From Cylicocyclus nassatus (Eukaryota > Nematoda > Chromadorea > Rhabditida > Strongylidae), in assembly GCA_958299035.1 (NCBI GenBank), contig CATQJL010000223.1:76835600-76899599 (forward strand): a stretch of 64,000 nucleotides of DNA. Direction: 5' to 3'. The first letter of the stretch is position 1, and every line of letters starts with the position of its first letter. Of this stretch, positions 23,821 to 34,877 are shown piece after piece. The notes below the pieces were generated by a model, which saw nothing but the letters and a program-made list of their open reading frames with translations, was not told the origin of the DNA and searched no databases. The translations under genes were made by a program, and so were the position numbers.

Positions 23821-24265
23821 AGGGAATGGTCAGAAATCGGAGTGGCCAATTCAAGCAAGCAGCATACCATTAGTTGCAGCATAAAACGGTGATTCTAAAT
23901 CTGTCTTTCTTATCTGCAGAGCACTTTTGTTGACGAAATTATAAGCCTCTAAAGGCCATTTTGCCAAGAAATTATGCATGTGAAAACAAACTTAGCCGTA
24001 CAAAGCCATTCTCGGCTCAGTGTTGGAGCAAATCATGCAACTAGGTCACTTCTTGTAGTCCGTACCTAAAGATGAGCTAAAAGGGCAATAGTGTGCCTCA
24101 TTTCGCAATTCTTGATCACGATTTTTTTGCAGGAAAGCAGCTCACAACTTCGCTTACAAACGCTCTCTGCAGATATGGAAGACAGATTCGAAATCAGCGT
24201 TCTCTGCTGCATCGAATGGTATGCAGCTTTGATGGATTGACCACTTCGACTTCTAACCATACCCT
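23821..24265. mobile_element. Foldback element, AGGGAATGGTCAGAA family, copy 2
   Basis: Aligns end to end with 2436-2884, with the same terminal inverted repeats and the same central TTCTCGGCTCAG stretch. A few indels separate the copies. Confidence 0.75.
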
Positions 24266-24818
24266 TGTTAGGTTTTCTTCTACCGCAGTTTATGTGAGTA
24301 ACATATCAATTTAGACTGCTGTGAATATCTTGTTTTTGTTGCCCAATCGCAAAAAAATAATTTGCACAGTTAACAGCAATATTACGCATGTCTGCCGCTT
24401 CTTGCTGCATTAAATGTTGGCACTCAAATCACTTCTGCTTTTTGCCTGCATTAATGCAAAGCCGAAATTCGAATACCTTACATGGCCATGGGAAGTTCCA
24501 AAAGGCAAGCCTAAAGATTTCTGTGCGTGAAAATGTCGCAATGACTCAATGGTGTGTGGATCTTCAATTGCCTGATTAGGAGTTTCCCCGCCTCTAGTTG
24601 AAAAATGGGGCCAATCGAGTGTTTCTTGAGCTGTTCAAAGTACTATGATCATATTCATCTCTGATAATGTTCGATTTATATGAAAAAAGGTTAATCACTG
24701 ACGAGCGCTACGCTTCGTGAAAATTCGATACCCTACTGTAGATGGGAATTGTGGCTGATTTTGAAACAAAAGAATGCTGCTTATTTCTATGTTGATACAA
24801 GGCAAAATGGTTCATATA
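24266..24818. other. No gene recognised
   Basis: The ORF at 24388-24579 shows no motif or splice support. Confidence 0.5.
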
Positions 24819-24821
24819 TCA

Positions 24822-25165
24822 TACTAGCTGGTAGCCCCGGTCTCACCCGAAGCTCCGAATAGTTTACCTAACAGAATTGTGAACTTACGCTTCTGAACTC
24901 CTTCAAACATGCGCAGAAAGCGCTCTGAGACGAATTACCGCATTTTCCCGAATTTGAGGTTGAAATGGACTCTACCTTCTTGCTTAAATGATTATGGAAA
25001 AATGATCGATTGAAGCATGAAAAGTTTTAATTTTTTTGGATTTAAGTAAACAAATCAGGAAGTGCCCAGTGAATCGCCGCGAAAAGTAGCCCTAAATCGC
25101 CGCAGGAGTCGAAAACATACGTGTTCGAAATTTCAGCTCAATCGGTTCAACGGCTGGCGTTTTTA
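24822..25165 (+). mobile_element. RTE-like non-LTR tail fragment
   Basis: Starts ACTAGCTGGTAGCCCCGG and ends near TTTCAGCTCAATCGGTTCAAC. The ACTAGCTGG...CCCGG start paired with a 'TTTGGT/TTTCAG CxxATCGGTTC' 3' motif is the layout of the repeat at 33518-34500, and resembles widespread invertebrate RTE-type 3' ends. No reverse transcriptase is present. Confidence 0.4.
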
Positions 25166-25313
25166 TAAGAACATACAACTAAAGAACATCCTCACAGACA
25201 TTGAAAGTTTTTATTTTCGAGACGCTCCATTCCACAATAAACAATTGAAAGACTCTTGTTAGACGAGAAATATTTGAAATACACTTAATGACTCCATTTC
25301 CATTATGTTGCAG

Positions 25314-25409
25314 TATACCGAAAACGATAATGACGAGGCTATTCAGGATTTGCTGCAACTTTCGATATCGAGCACAGATAGTCTAGATAGGATTGCCAGA
25401 CCACTCTAG
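25314..25409 (+). CDS. Possible terminal exon, unknown gene
   Basis: A TTATGTTGCAG acceptor precedes 31 codons and TAG: YTENDNDEAIQDLLQLSISS, then TDSLDRIARPL. It is acidic with an LLQL/STDSL pattern, in contrast to the surrounding repeat. No upstream exon could be linked. Family unknown. Confidence 0.35.
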   Translation, partial: YTENDNDEAIQDLLQLSISSTDSLDRIARPL

Positions 25410-25649
25410 GTGGTGTGATCAAAAATACTACTTATCTCTCGGTGTTCTCCTGTTTAAAGTAAGCAATTCTTTTCGAAATCCATGATCTCACGCTGTTTTT
25501 TCCTCTAGATTTTTTACGCTTCAAGACTATTTCGACAAAAGTGACGCAATACGGAACCCCTTACAGTTCTTCCATCAAAACTATCCCATCAAAACTATCC
25601 TATCTCCATCTCTTTCACATTCTATGACTTCCATAATTGCTGAACCTGA

Positions 25650-26430
25650 AAGAAGCTAGGGCCATAAAAATTGGTACGCCGTTGAGAAGTTTATGCCTCA
25701 AATGCATTTCCGAAGCTTCAAAGGAGATCAAAATCAAGCAAGCAGTTTCAAGCTTCGCTCCGTAGTAGACACATTCAACCGTAGTAGACATCAATATCGA
25801 CCGCAGTAGACAACATTCCACTTTATTTAAAAGTAGACTGTGGTGATTAACATAAAAATATAATATTAAACTAATATCTTGGTAAAAGCTGTTATGAGAA
25901 CTGTCATGCCTCAAACATGGATGACATTTTCAGTGGCGCACTACTTATTGTGCGATGCACTTAAGAACATTCAGATGTATTTGAACGTTGAGTCCTTTTC
26001 CATTATAGTTTCAAATACGCTTGTGAATGAAAAGCAGCAAACTGTATTGACGCAATCGTTCTCCGCAATCAGTGCATCAAACACCCAGTATCACTTGACT
26101 GAATATTGTGAAAATTGATAGAGGGACGACTTTCAACAACTGACGACCACTTTGTCCTTTTTTGCCTCACAGGGGATTCATCATAACACGTTTTTAAAGG
26201 CTTCCACTGCCATAACGTGCCCGCCGCGCTCGAATTTTGTGCCACACACAACTCCGGTGCTAAAGTGGCACGGAGGATGAGCGGGGGGGGGGGAGTGAGA
26301 GCAGATTCATCACTCGATGCCATAAGACATCGCAAAATGAGCGCTGGACCATGTTTTATTAACGTCGCCCGACATTGCTTCGCAAAAAATTCGCGCCGAT
26401 CGTGTCTCGTTCCCGTTTTTTCCTCAGACA
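25650..26430 (+). repeat. Old dispersed repeat, copy 2 (partner at 21600-22300)
   Basis: See the partner entry for shared landmarks. This copy has a short CCGTAGTAGACA/CCGCAGTAGACA tandem at about 25778-25820 that copy 1 lacks. ORFs at 26069-26431 and 26217-26441 are repeat sequence. Confidence 0.75.
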
Positions 26431-26837
26431 TTCGTGGTTAGCTCGCGCAGTAGATCCGCCCACAAAACGGGAGATTGCGATAGAATGGGTGCTGCTGCGG
26501 CAAACCCGCTTTTGTCGCTACTTTCGGGTTAATCGCAATGCTAGAAAAAAGGTAGTAGAAACTCATGACACCCGTCGCGACTTCCGCTTTACTCGCGTTT
26601 TCATATGTATGCAGCCAAACGCAGCCAAACCAAACGCAGCAAATTGCGAGATTCAAATTGCGCTCATTTTTTAACGTCTTTCCGCTCTTCAAACCACATT
26701 TACCTGCTTTCTTCTCATTTTCTTCTTAATGTGCCTTTACTGTGATGTTTGTTTCAAATCGTATCTTGTCTTTCGAGCTATTCTATAGACTCTTTGAGTT
26801 ACTGCTGTGCTTTCATGATGTACAATTGACTTTACAG

Positions 26838-27013
26838 CACGACGCACAAGGACTGAGCCAGGCCACCGCTTTGCCGAATTTAGTGACTCAAGGATCACTG
26901 CGCAAAATATCTTACCCCATCTTTAAACAACAAGCAAGCGTTCCCATTGCAATAGCGTGAGTTCGTACCTTATGCATTTGGTTTCCAGGCAAAGCGAGCA
27001 GCAGCTTGAATAG
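26838..27013 (+). CDS. Two 3'-terminal exons of an unknown gene
   Basis: Exon 26838-26956 follows a GACTTTACAG acceptor and encodes HDAQGLSQATALPNLVTQGS, then LRKISYPIFKQQASVPIAIA, ending at GC with the donor GTGAGT. A 32-nt intron ending GGTTTCCAG leads to exon 26989-27013, which completes the Ala codon, adds QSEQQLE and stops at TAG (27011-27013). Phase is consistent. The 32-nt intron is very short, and the first exon also reads to a TGA if unspliced. Upstream exons were not found; family unknown. Confidence 0.45.
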
Positions 27014-27657
27014 CCTATCGGCAATCCATTCTGAATTAGAACGAACTCAGAAACTTTTTGGTTTTTTTTTCTTACATTTCTCATCTTTTCCATTTTTTAT
27101 TATGCATCTTTCTCTCCAAAAACATTCAGTCCTCGTAAATTCTAGCTAATATTCTTTCATCCTAGATAGTAAGTAATGCAACAAGCACTCCTTGCTGCTC
27201 GCTTCTTCTTCATCCTGTGAACTTTTCTTGTTTTTTGGACGACGAATCGAGTTTTATCTGCAGTCAACGCAATCATTCTGGTGATAATAAGGATGTTTGT
27301 GTTTATGTAGCAAAAAGTCGAAGGAAGCTTTTTTGAGTTTTGTTTAGCCTTAAAAATGAGTATAATTTTTGTTCTTTTGTGTCATAGCATTGAAGGAATT
27401 CGTAGTTTTGCTGTCAGTTACAATTTCTATAATTTCATACTTTTGCCAAGAAGGTGTTAGGAAAAGGGTGCACTGGTTACATATTCACAGTATCTTGCTG
27501 CAAGCACTGCTAACACTAAAATTGCTTTTGCTGATCCAAAAGGTTTCTAGGTATGGCTAATGGAATGCCATTGCTTATCAGTGCTATATACTGGAGGCAA
27601 CTCCCACAAAAGTGGTGCTTATCTGTACAGTTTAGGCGTTGTACTCATCCAACAATA
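27014..27657. other. No gene recognised
   Basis: AT-rich, and the presumed 3' flank of the exons ending at 27013. The ORF at 27369-27560 has no support. Confidence 0.5.
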
Positions 27658-27659
27658 TA

Positions 27660-28391
27660 TTAGGTTGAACCGAAAGTTCGTTCGCACCATTTTCAATAAA
27701 TCATGACATCTTTCCCTCACAACGATTTCGCGCAGTTCAAATTTTTTCAGAAAGCGTAAAGCATGTAGTTTCTAAATGTCCTCTGGGACTTTTCAACATG
27801 CTCGAATTGTAGAGGTAAAAATGAAAGAAAGAGATCATTAGAAATTCGAAATTTTTGAGCAAAAATGTTAAAAATCCAGAAATTGTGCGATAAAATCCAG
27901 AATAGCCATAATCTTAAGTTTTCTTATATTTTATTAATAACTGAGTCAAGTTTGTGCTGATCGAGCTCTTCTTTCAGAAGTTATGATTCTTTGAAGAAAA
28001 TGCCCAAAAATCAGTTTCCCAAGCATGCTTAAGAAATTGATTTTCGGCATTTTTTTTCAAAAAATCATAACTTTTGAAAGAAGAGCTCGATCAGCACAAA
28101 CTTGACTCAGTTATCGATAAAATATAAGAAAACTTAAGATTATGGCTATTCTGGATTTTATCGCACAATTCCTAGATTTTTAGAATTTTTGCTCAAAAAT
28201 TCCGAATTTCGAATGATCTCGTTCTTTCATCTTTATCTCTGCAACCTGAGCATATTGAAAACTTCCCAGGGAACCTTTGGAAACCACATGCTTTACGCTT
28301 TCAAAAAAAATTGAATTGCGCAAGATCGTACTGACAGAAAGAAGTTATGATTTTTTGAAAATGATGCGAACGAACTTTCGGTTCAACCTAA
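27660..28391. mobile_element. Mariner-type foldback element, 732 bp
   Basis: Almost the whole element is one inverted repeat. It starts TTAGGTTGAACCGAAAGTTC and ends with the reverse complement, with arms of about 350 bp that meet near 28020. TA flanks both ends (27658-27659 and 28392-28393) and the flanking AATATATT is itself symmetric. TTAGGTTG termini and a TA duplication are mariner hallmarks. There is no transposase. Its transcript would be a long hairpin. Confidence 0.85.
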
Positions 28392-28572
28392 TATATTGAC
28401 GATCCTAAAGTTGTCGTTTTCCATACCCATGCTTAAATCGCTCAAAATAATGTAGGCAAGCTCCAAGAGTTATTCGGTCCAAAATTTTTTCTTTTTCTCA
28501 ACAATAATGTTTTTGTCCGATTCCTTCAATAATCGCTCGAACAATTGCCGGAATCTCTAACTCAAGATTTTC

Positions 28573-29355
28573 ATTACCCTTACTTTAACTGTTTTTTGAA
28601 ATTCCCATTTATATCTCTGGAAGAGCTTTGATCACGGTTGGATAGAGTAAAAGAAATGCAAGGCAGTGCATTTTCTGGAAGTCATCATTGGATTTTCAAA
28701 AATTTTAAAATGATTTTTTGATGCTACCAAATTCTATGTTTGCTCATCACATCTCATAGAACATTGAACAGCAAGCCACTAGGGTATCATTCAAAGCAGA
28801 TTTTTCTCCTCTATTTTGATAAGTGTTTTCACTCACTGATTTGCAAGGGCTTCGAGGATAAACCACTGTATTTCTAGTTTCTAAGCGCACTCCAGGCTTA
28901 ACCGAAAAGTTCGAAATTCATATTTCGAAGTGATAAACGGTCATCATTTGCTTGGTGTTCGATCATAAATGGCTTTTGCAAGTTTCAAACTCCGAAAGTT
29001 TATCTTGGTTTGGAGCGTTTGTGTAGTTCACTACTTCGCAGAAAATGAAGACTTTAGAAAAATTTTTTAGAAACTTACAAGCCAGTCGAAAAAGGTCAAA
29101 ATTTCATTGTCTTGCATTTTCTCTACACTACCATAGTCAAAGCTCCTCCAAAAGTTAGAAAAGTTTTGAAGAAAATAACTAAAGTGAAATTAGGTAGGTA
29201 TCATGGGTTGGAGCTTCTTTCGAGCAACCATCAAAGGAATCGAACAGAAACACCACCGCTAACAAGATGAAGAAAATTTGCATCAAACATTGTTCAAAGC
29301 GTTTGTCTATCTTTATTCGAAAAACGGTTCTAGGATAGATCCTGAAAACGTGCCC
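28573..29355 (+). repeat. Diverged first unit of a ~1.1-kb tandem array
   Basis: Starts ATTACCCTTACTTTAACTG and follows the same order of landmarks as the next two units (GGAAGAGCTTTGATCACGGTTGGATAGAG, CCACTAGGGTATCATTCAAA, TCGAGCAACCATCAAAGGAATCGA). It has many substitutions and lacks about 100 bp present in the others. It is older than the duplication that made units 2 and 3. Confidence 0.8.
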
Positions 29356-31607
29356 AACTTTTGGACTAGACTAATCTACAGTAACCGCCAAAAAGTTGCG
29401 GACAAGCCGCCCTCTTTTTTTCGTCGCTCGTTTTCAAACGGAAAACAAGGATGAAAATGTTCAGATTGCATGAGATGATAGACACCCAAAGAACCACAAA
29501 CCACATATTACGCTTCCTACAAAACATGGATTATTAAAAAAATTAGAAATTTTTTACCAGAAAAAGTCTAAATTGCCGCGTCACGCTGCAAACAACATTA
29601 CCCTTACTTCAACTGCTTTTCAAAATTCCCATTTATACCGCTGGAAGAGCTTTGATCACGGTTGGATAGAGTGAAAGAAATGCAAGGTAATGCATTTTTT
29701 GGAATTCATCATTGGATTTCCAAAAATTTTGAAATAATTTTTGGATGCTACCAAATTCCATGTTTGGTCATCCCAAGCCTCATAGAACATATAAAAGCGA
29801 GCCACTAGGGTATCATTCAAAACATTTTTTCTCTTCTTTGGTAAGTGTTTTTAGTCCCTGATTTGCAAGGGCTTTAAGGTTAAATCACTGTAATTGTAGT
29901 TTCTAAGCGCACCCTCAGCTGTAACCGAAAAGTTCGAAATTCAATATTCCGAAGTGATAAACGCTCAACATTTGCTTGGTATTCGATCATAGATGACTTT
30001 TGCGTCCCAAACTCCGGAAGTTTGTCTTTGTTGTCTTTTTAACGTTTGTGATTTTACTACTTCACAGAAAATGAAGACTTCTGAGAAAAAAAATTTTTTT
30101 TAATACTTACAAGCCAGTCGAAGAAGCTAAAAAATTTAATGTCTGAACCGTAATCAAACATAGTATAAATCTATTTAACATTTTTAAACAACCCTAAAAT
30201 ACTGAAAATAATTTCCAATTAATTCTTTAAACCCCTTGATTGGATTTCGCCTACACTACATCGGTCAAAGCTCCTCCAAAAGTTAGAAAAGTTTTCAAGA
30301 AAATAACTGAAGTGAAAGTAGATAAGTATCTTGGGTTGAAGGTTCTTTCGAGCAACCATCAAAGGAATCGATGCAGAAACATCACCGCTAACAAAATGAA
30401 AAAATTGCATCGAACATTGTTCAAAGGTTTGTCTATCTTTATCTGGAAAACGGTTTTAGGATAGATCTTGAAAACGGCCCCAACTTTTGGACTAGACTAA
30501 TCTACAGTAACCGCCAAAAAGTTGCGGACAAGCCGCCCTCTTTTTTTCGTCGCTCGTTTTCAAACGGAAAACAAGGATGAAAATGTTCAGATTGCATGAG
30601 ATGATAGACACCCAAAGAACCACAAACCACATATTACGCTTTCTACAAAACATGGATTATTAAAAAAATTAGAAATTTTTTACCAGAAAAAGTCTAAATT
30701 GCCGCGTCACGCTGCAAACAACATTACCCTTACTTCAACTGCTTTTCAAAATTCCCATTTATACCGCTGGAAGAGCTTTGATCACGGTTGGATAGAGTGA
30801 AAGAAATGCAAGGTAATGCATTTTTTGGAATTCATCATTGGATTTCCAAAAATTTTGAAATAATTTTTGGATGCTACCAAATTCCATGTTTGGTCATCCC
30901 AAGCCTCATAGAACATATAAAAGCGAGCCACTAGGGTATCATTCAAAACATTTTTTCTCTTCTTTGGTAAGTGTTTTTAGTCCCTGATTTGCAAGGGCTT
31001 TAAGGTTAAATCACTGTAATTGTAGTTTCTAAGCGCACCCTCAGCTGTAACCGAAAAGTTCGAAATTCAATATTCCGAAGTGATAAACGCTCAACATTTG
31101 CTTGGTATTCGATCATAGATGACTTTTGCGTCCCAAACTCCGGAAGTTTGTCTTTGTTGTCTTTTTAACGTTTGTGATTTTACTACTTCACAGAAAATGA
31201 AGACTTCTGAGAAAAAAATTTTTTTTTAATACTTACAAGCCAGTCGAAGAAGCTAAAAAATTCAATGTCTGAACCGTAATCAAACATAGTATAAATCTAT
31301 TTAACATTTTTAAACAACCCTAAAATACTGAAAATAATTTCCAATTAATTCTTTAAACCCCTTGATTGGATTTCGCCTACACTACATTGGTCAAAGCTCC
31401 TCCAAAAGTTAGAAAAGTTTTCAAGAAAATAACTGAAGTGAAAGTAGATAAGTATCTTGGGTTGAAGGTTCTTTCGAGCAACCATCAAAGGAATCGATGC
31501 AGAAACATCACCGCTAACAAAATGAAAAAATTGCATCGAACATTGTTCAAAGGTTTGTCTATCTTTATCTGGAAAACGGTTTTAGGATAGATCTTGAAAA
31601 CGGCCCC
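29356..31607 (+). repeat. Recent exact-period 1126-bp tandem duplication
   Basis: 29356-30481 and 30482-31607 are nearly identical, with only a few differences (CATCGGTC against CATTGGTC; AAATTTAATG against AAATTCAATG). CCGCCAAAAAGTTGCGG begins at 29385, 30511 and 31637, giving a spacing of exactly 1126 bp twice. Sequence after 31608 falls back to the diverged version, which places the recent breakpoint there. The duplicated 74-codon ORFs (30240-30464 and 31366-31590) and their antisense partners are not recognisable genes. TACAGTAACCGCCAAAAAGTTGCGGACA in each unit resembles a Tc1-type terminus. Confidence 0.9.
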
Positions 31608-32409
31608 AACTTCTAAACTGGACTAATCTACAGTAACCGCCAAAAAGTTGCGGACGAGACGCCCTCTTTTCTTCGTCTCTCATTTTCAAACGGAAAACAA
31701 GAATGAAAAAATGATCAGATTGCATGAGATGATAGACACCCAAAGAACCACAAACCACATATTACGCTTTCTACAAAACATGGATTCTTAAAAAAAATTA
31801 GAAATTTTTTACCAAAAAGGTCCAAAAATGGCCACGTCACTTTGCGGACAACAATTCTTCGAACGCAAAATTTTCCTTTTGGGTTCCTTTTTTAAGTGAA
31901 AACACAAGTAGTCTGAACAAATAAGCATACCAGAGCTCATTAAGGGCTATAACCTGGTTACGGCTACTTCCTGTAGCACAAGCGGAGATCTCAATTTGCA
32001 TTTTTTTGAGATTTCTCCACCTAAAAACTGATGCAAAAAATTCTAACAAAGCTTTCAGGGATCACTAACACCTGCATAAACAAACCAAATGCGGGAAAGG
32101 GTGATATGGAAGGATACCCCATTAGACTTAGTTTATCCCAAGTATGAAAATATAGCGAAACTCATTCTACACAAGAAGCTGCGCGACGACACGCGCAGAT
32201 GAGCTCCGCGTTAACTCTGAGTTTGGTGCTCGTTTTAGACGCCTGCCAAAGTTAATTCTGATCTGGTTAGAGAAAAAGAAATAGCGTGCGAATGAAGAGG
32301 TGCAGCTCAAAAATCCTCCGGGGTACAATTTGCTCGTATTTTCAGCGAGCACAATGGGAGTATCATGGTGTTGAACACGAAATTTTGAAATTTTGTGAAA
32401 TTTTGGCCC
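31608..32409. other. End of the 1.1-kb array, then unrecognised sequence
   Basis: 31608-31830 is a diverged copy of the start of the unit. After about 31840 homology ends and no feature is recognised. Confidence 0.5.
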
Positions 32410-33170
32410 TGGGGGGTCATTATTGGATGTGCTAATCACAAATGTAATATTCGTTTTTCGTCGTTGAACCATGTGGAGAGGTTACGGTAAGGATACGGTA
32501 GTTGGACAAGTTAACGCACTTGACCAAAACTTGGAGTGGTGAGCTTTTTCATATGCTCATTTCGAATATGATATTCGTTTTTCGCTACAAGGCCTCAGAG
32601 AGAGATTACGGGGTTACTGTAGGCAAGAATTATTATAGAATTAATTGAAAGTTGGTTAGACGGATCAATCGGTGCGCTGATTGCGAATATGACACTCATC
32701 TTTCACCAAGGGAAATAGAGCGGGATTACGGTAGGATTATGGTAATAAAGTCAAGCACTCAGTAGATTCAAAAATGGCTCAGTCGCGTTATACGTGTTAA
32801 ACATGTTAAACACGACATTACCCATTTTTCACTGCAGCGTTGTATAGCGAAGTCAAGGTAGAGATACGGTTGATTAGCCAAAATCACAGAATTCAAAAAA
32901 AAACTGGCTCGGTAGGGTGATTAATAAATAGTAATGAAACTGGCTCGGTAGGGTGATTTTCCGCGTTGATTACGAACATCATAACCAAATAAAACCTTTT
33001 CCTAAGAAGTTGCTGTGGATATACGGTAGATGTACTGAAATATCGAAATTGCTTGGAATTTTATTCAGGGGTCATTTAGCGTGTTGCATACGAATATACC
33101 ATTTCATTTCGCTCCAGGAACATGCGATGGGGTGCAGTAGATGTGTGGTAGACTAGAATGGCTGAACTGC
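32410..33170 (+). repeat. Degenerate ~125-bp tandem array
   Basis: About six units each carry, in order, a GCTxATTxCGAATATxATATTCxTTTTTCxC-like half and a GGATTACGGTAGGAT/GATACGGTAG half. Unit starts are near 32410, 32550, 32674, 32796, 32950 and 33075. Divergence is high, so this is an old satellite-like array. Similar units recur near 36660-36930. ORFs 32167-32472 and 32953-33156 fall within it. Confidence 0.6.
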
Positions 33171-33517
33171 TGAAAACTGATCTTGGTGGTTCATCTGGCA
33201 GTGCAATCACTAACATGCTTATGCAAGTTACGGTGGGCATGTACGGAAGAAGAACGAAAAGCTTATGGTGAGCTAAACTTCCTTAGCAAAAAAGCAGCAG
33301 TGTAGCATTTTTAAATTTTTTTCTAGACTTTTCAATGTCCTTTTGACAGGAATAATTTCAAAAAATAAGTAGGAATTGTTATATAATATTATGCAGAGGT
33401 CATTTGAAAACTCGATGGCACTAGATTCAAATGCTTTTGATTTTGATTAGTTTGAAAGTCATTTTACCAAATTTCGGGTAGGATATTTTGAAATTACATT
33501 TCTTAAATAGAAGTCAC

Positions 33518-34500
33518 TAGCTGGCTTACCCGGCTCCGCCCGGCCTTGTCAAAAACGATAAAGGTTCCATTTCTACCCCTGTACACCTTTAGGGTTGGGC
33601 CAGACTGCGCGGCGTTCGCGACGTACGCAGCGTACGCCGCGTACGCTCCTATGATGAAATAAACCGAGCGTACGCTGCATACGCCGCGTACGCCGCTTAC
33701 CCGCGAAGTCTGGCTCAACCCTTACCTGTGCCTACTTCTAAATGCAATTCTCTATTCCCGCTGTGTTAGTAATCAGCATTCTCACCTACCTCCCTCAACA
33801 ACCCCCAGCCCCGTAGCTCAAACTTTGCAAAAAAAACAATGAAACCGATAAAAGTGAGGGTAATTCCAAAAACTGATGGCGCTATTTGGCTATCCGGGGC
33901 CCCAAAATGTTTTTGTGGTGGTCTTGCTCAAACTCGGTATATGGGGATTATAGCCGCTTTTGACGAACTAGCTGGCTTACCCGGCTCCGCCCGGCCTTGT
34001 CAAAACACTATGTCAAAGAACGCTATCCCTATTCCTGTACGAACCTTTCCCTGTGCCCACGCCTACATGTCAAATCACTATTCCCGCTGTTTTAGTAATC
34101 TGCATGCTCGATTACCCCCCCCTCCCCCCCCGTAGGGCTGCAAACTCCCAGCCCCGTAGCTCAAACTTTGCAAAAAAATCGATAAAATCGATAAAAGTAA
34201 TCGATAATCTTGAAAACTAATATTATATTCGGAATCCCCATGCTCGATTACCCCCTGTGCCAATTCCCAGCCCCGTAGGTGAACTCTGCAAAAAAATCGA
34301 TAAAAATCGATAAAATCGATATCGATCGATGACGAAAAGTAGCTTATGACACCCGCCGAGGCCCGAAGTGTCTGTGTGCCAAGTTTGGTCCGGATCGGTT
34401 CGGAAATGGAATTTTCTACTCGGAACATACGTACATACAGACAGACAGACAGATATACATACATACATACATACAAGCAGACATTCAGCTTTATATATAA
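33518..34500 (+). mobile_element. RTE-like non-LTR tails, partly tandem
   Basis: ACTAGCTGGCTTACCCGGCTCCGCCCGGCCTTG-type starts occur at 33518 and 33967. CCCCGTAGxTxAAACTTTGCAAAAAAA recurs near 33810, 34155 and 34273, with TCGATAAAA runs. The 3' end has CCAAGTTTGGTCCGGATCGG, then ACATAC/ACAGACAG tetranucleotide repeats (34428-34480) and CTTTATATATAAG. This start-and-end combination is typical of truncated RTE-type elements of invertebrates. No reverse transcriptase remains. Confidence 0.5.
33592..33722. mobile_element. PIF/Harbinger-type MITE with TTA duplication
   Basis: The 131-bp element has termini GGGTTGGGCCAGACT and, in reverse, GGGTTGAGCCAGACT. TTA flanks it at 33589-33591 and 33723-33725. 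The interior is a near-palindrome of GCGTACGCCGCGTACG repeats. It is inserted within the RTE-like tail. Confidence 0.75.
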
Positions 34501-34778
34501 GACTCGAATTTCGAAATTCAGGTATTAGTAGAGACTTTCGAATTTTATCAAGTATGTTGGCATATAACAATAAGGGAAGAAGGAAGAGGCCGAGCTGTTG
34601 ATTACGTATGTCCATGTTTCATCCTGCTACTACTTCAAGAATATGTAGTATACTGTATACTTTATGGGTTAGGCACCTCACGGACAAGCCTAACGCCTCT
34701 CGAGGTGTTTTGACATGTGAGATCCTGAATTCAAGAAGTCATTGACTTATGGCGAAAACTTCACATGTAATGGGTTCG

Positions 34779-34833
34779 TGGCCTAGTGATCTGGTGGTCG
34801 GCTTTGTTCGCCGAGCAGCTAAAGTTCAAGTCC
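34779..34833 (+). repeat. tRNA-like Pol III promoter, probable SINE head
   Basis: A-box TGGCCTAGTGA is at 34779-34789 and the B-box-like AGTTCAAGTCC at 34823-34833. Between them TCGGC and GCCGA can form an anticodon-like stem around TTTGTTC. The T and acceptor stems do not pair, so a SINE or tRNA relic is favoured. Confidence 0.45.
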
Positions 34834-34877
34834 CTCCGTCGCACTGTTTTGCGATAATGCGTATGGAGGCTCCTTAA

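Noticed and set aside
30240..31590. Duplicated 74-codon ORFs with antisense partners
   Set aside because: Their duplication is explained by the 1126-bp tandem repeat; the frame is not kept in the older unit at 28.6-29.3 kb.
34779..34833. Functional tRNA-Thr(UGU)
   Set aside because: The anticodon-like stem pairs, but the acceptor and T stems do not.
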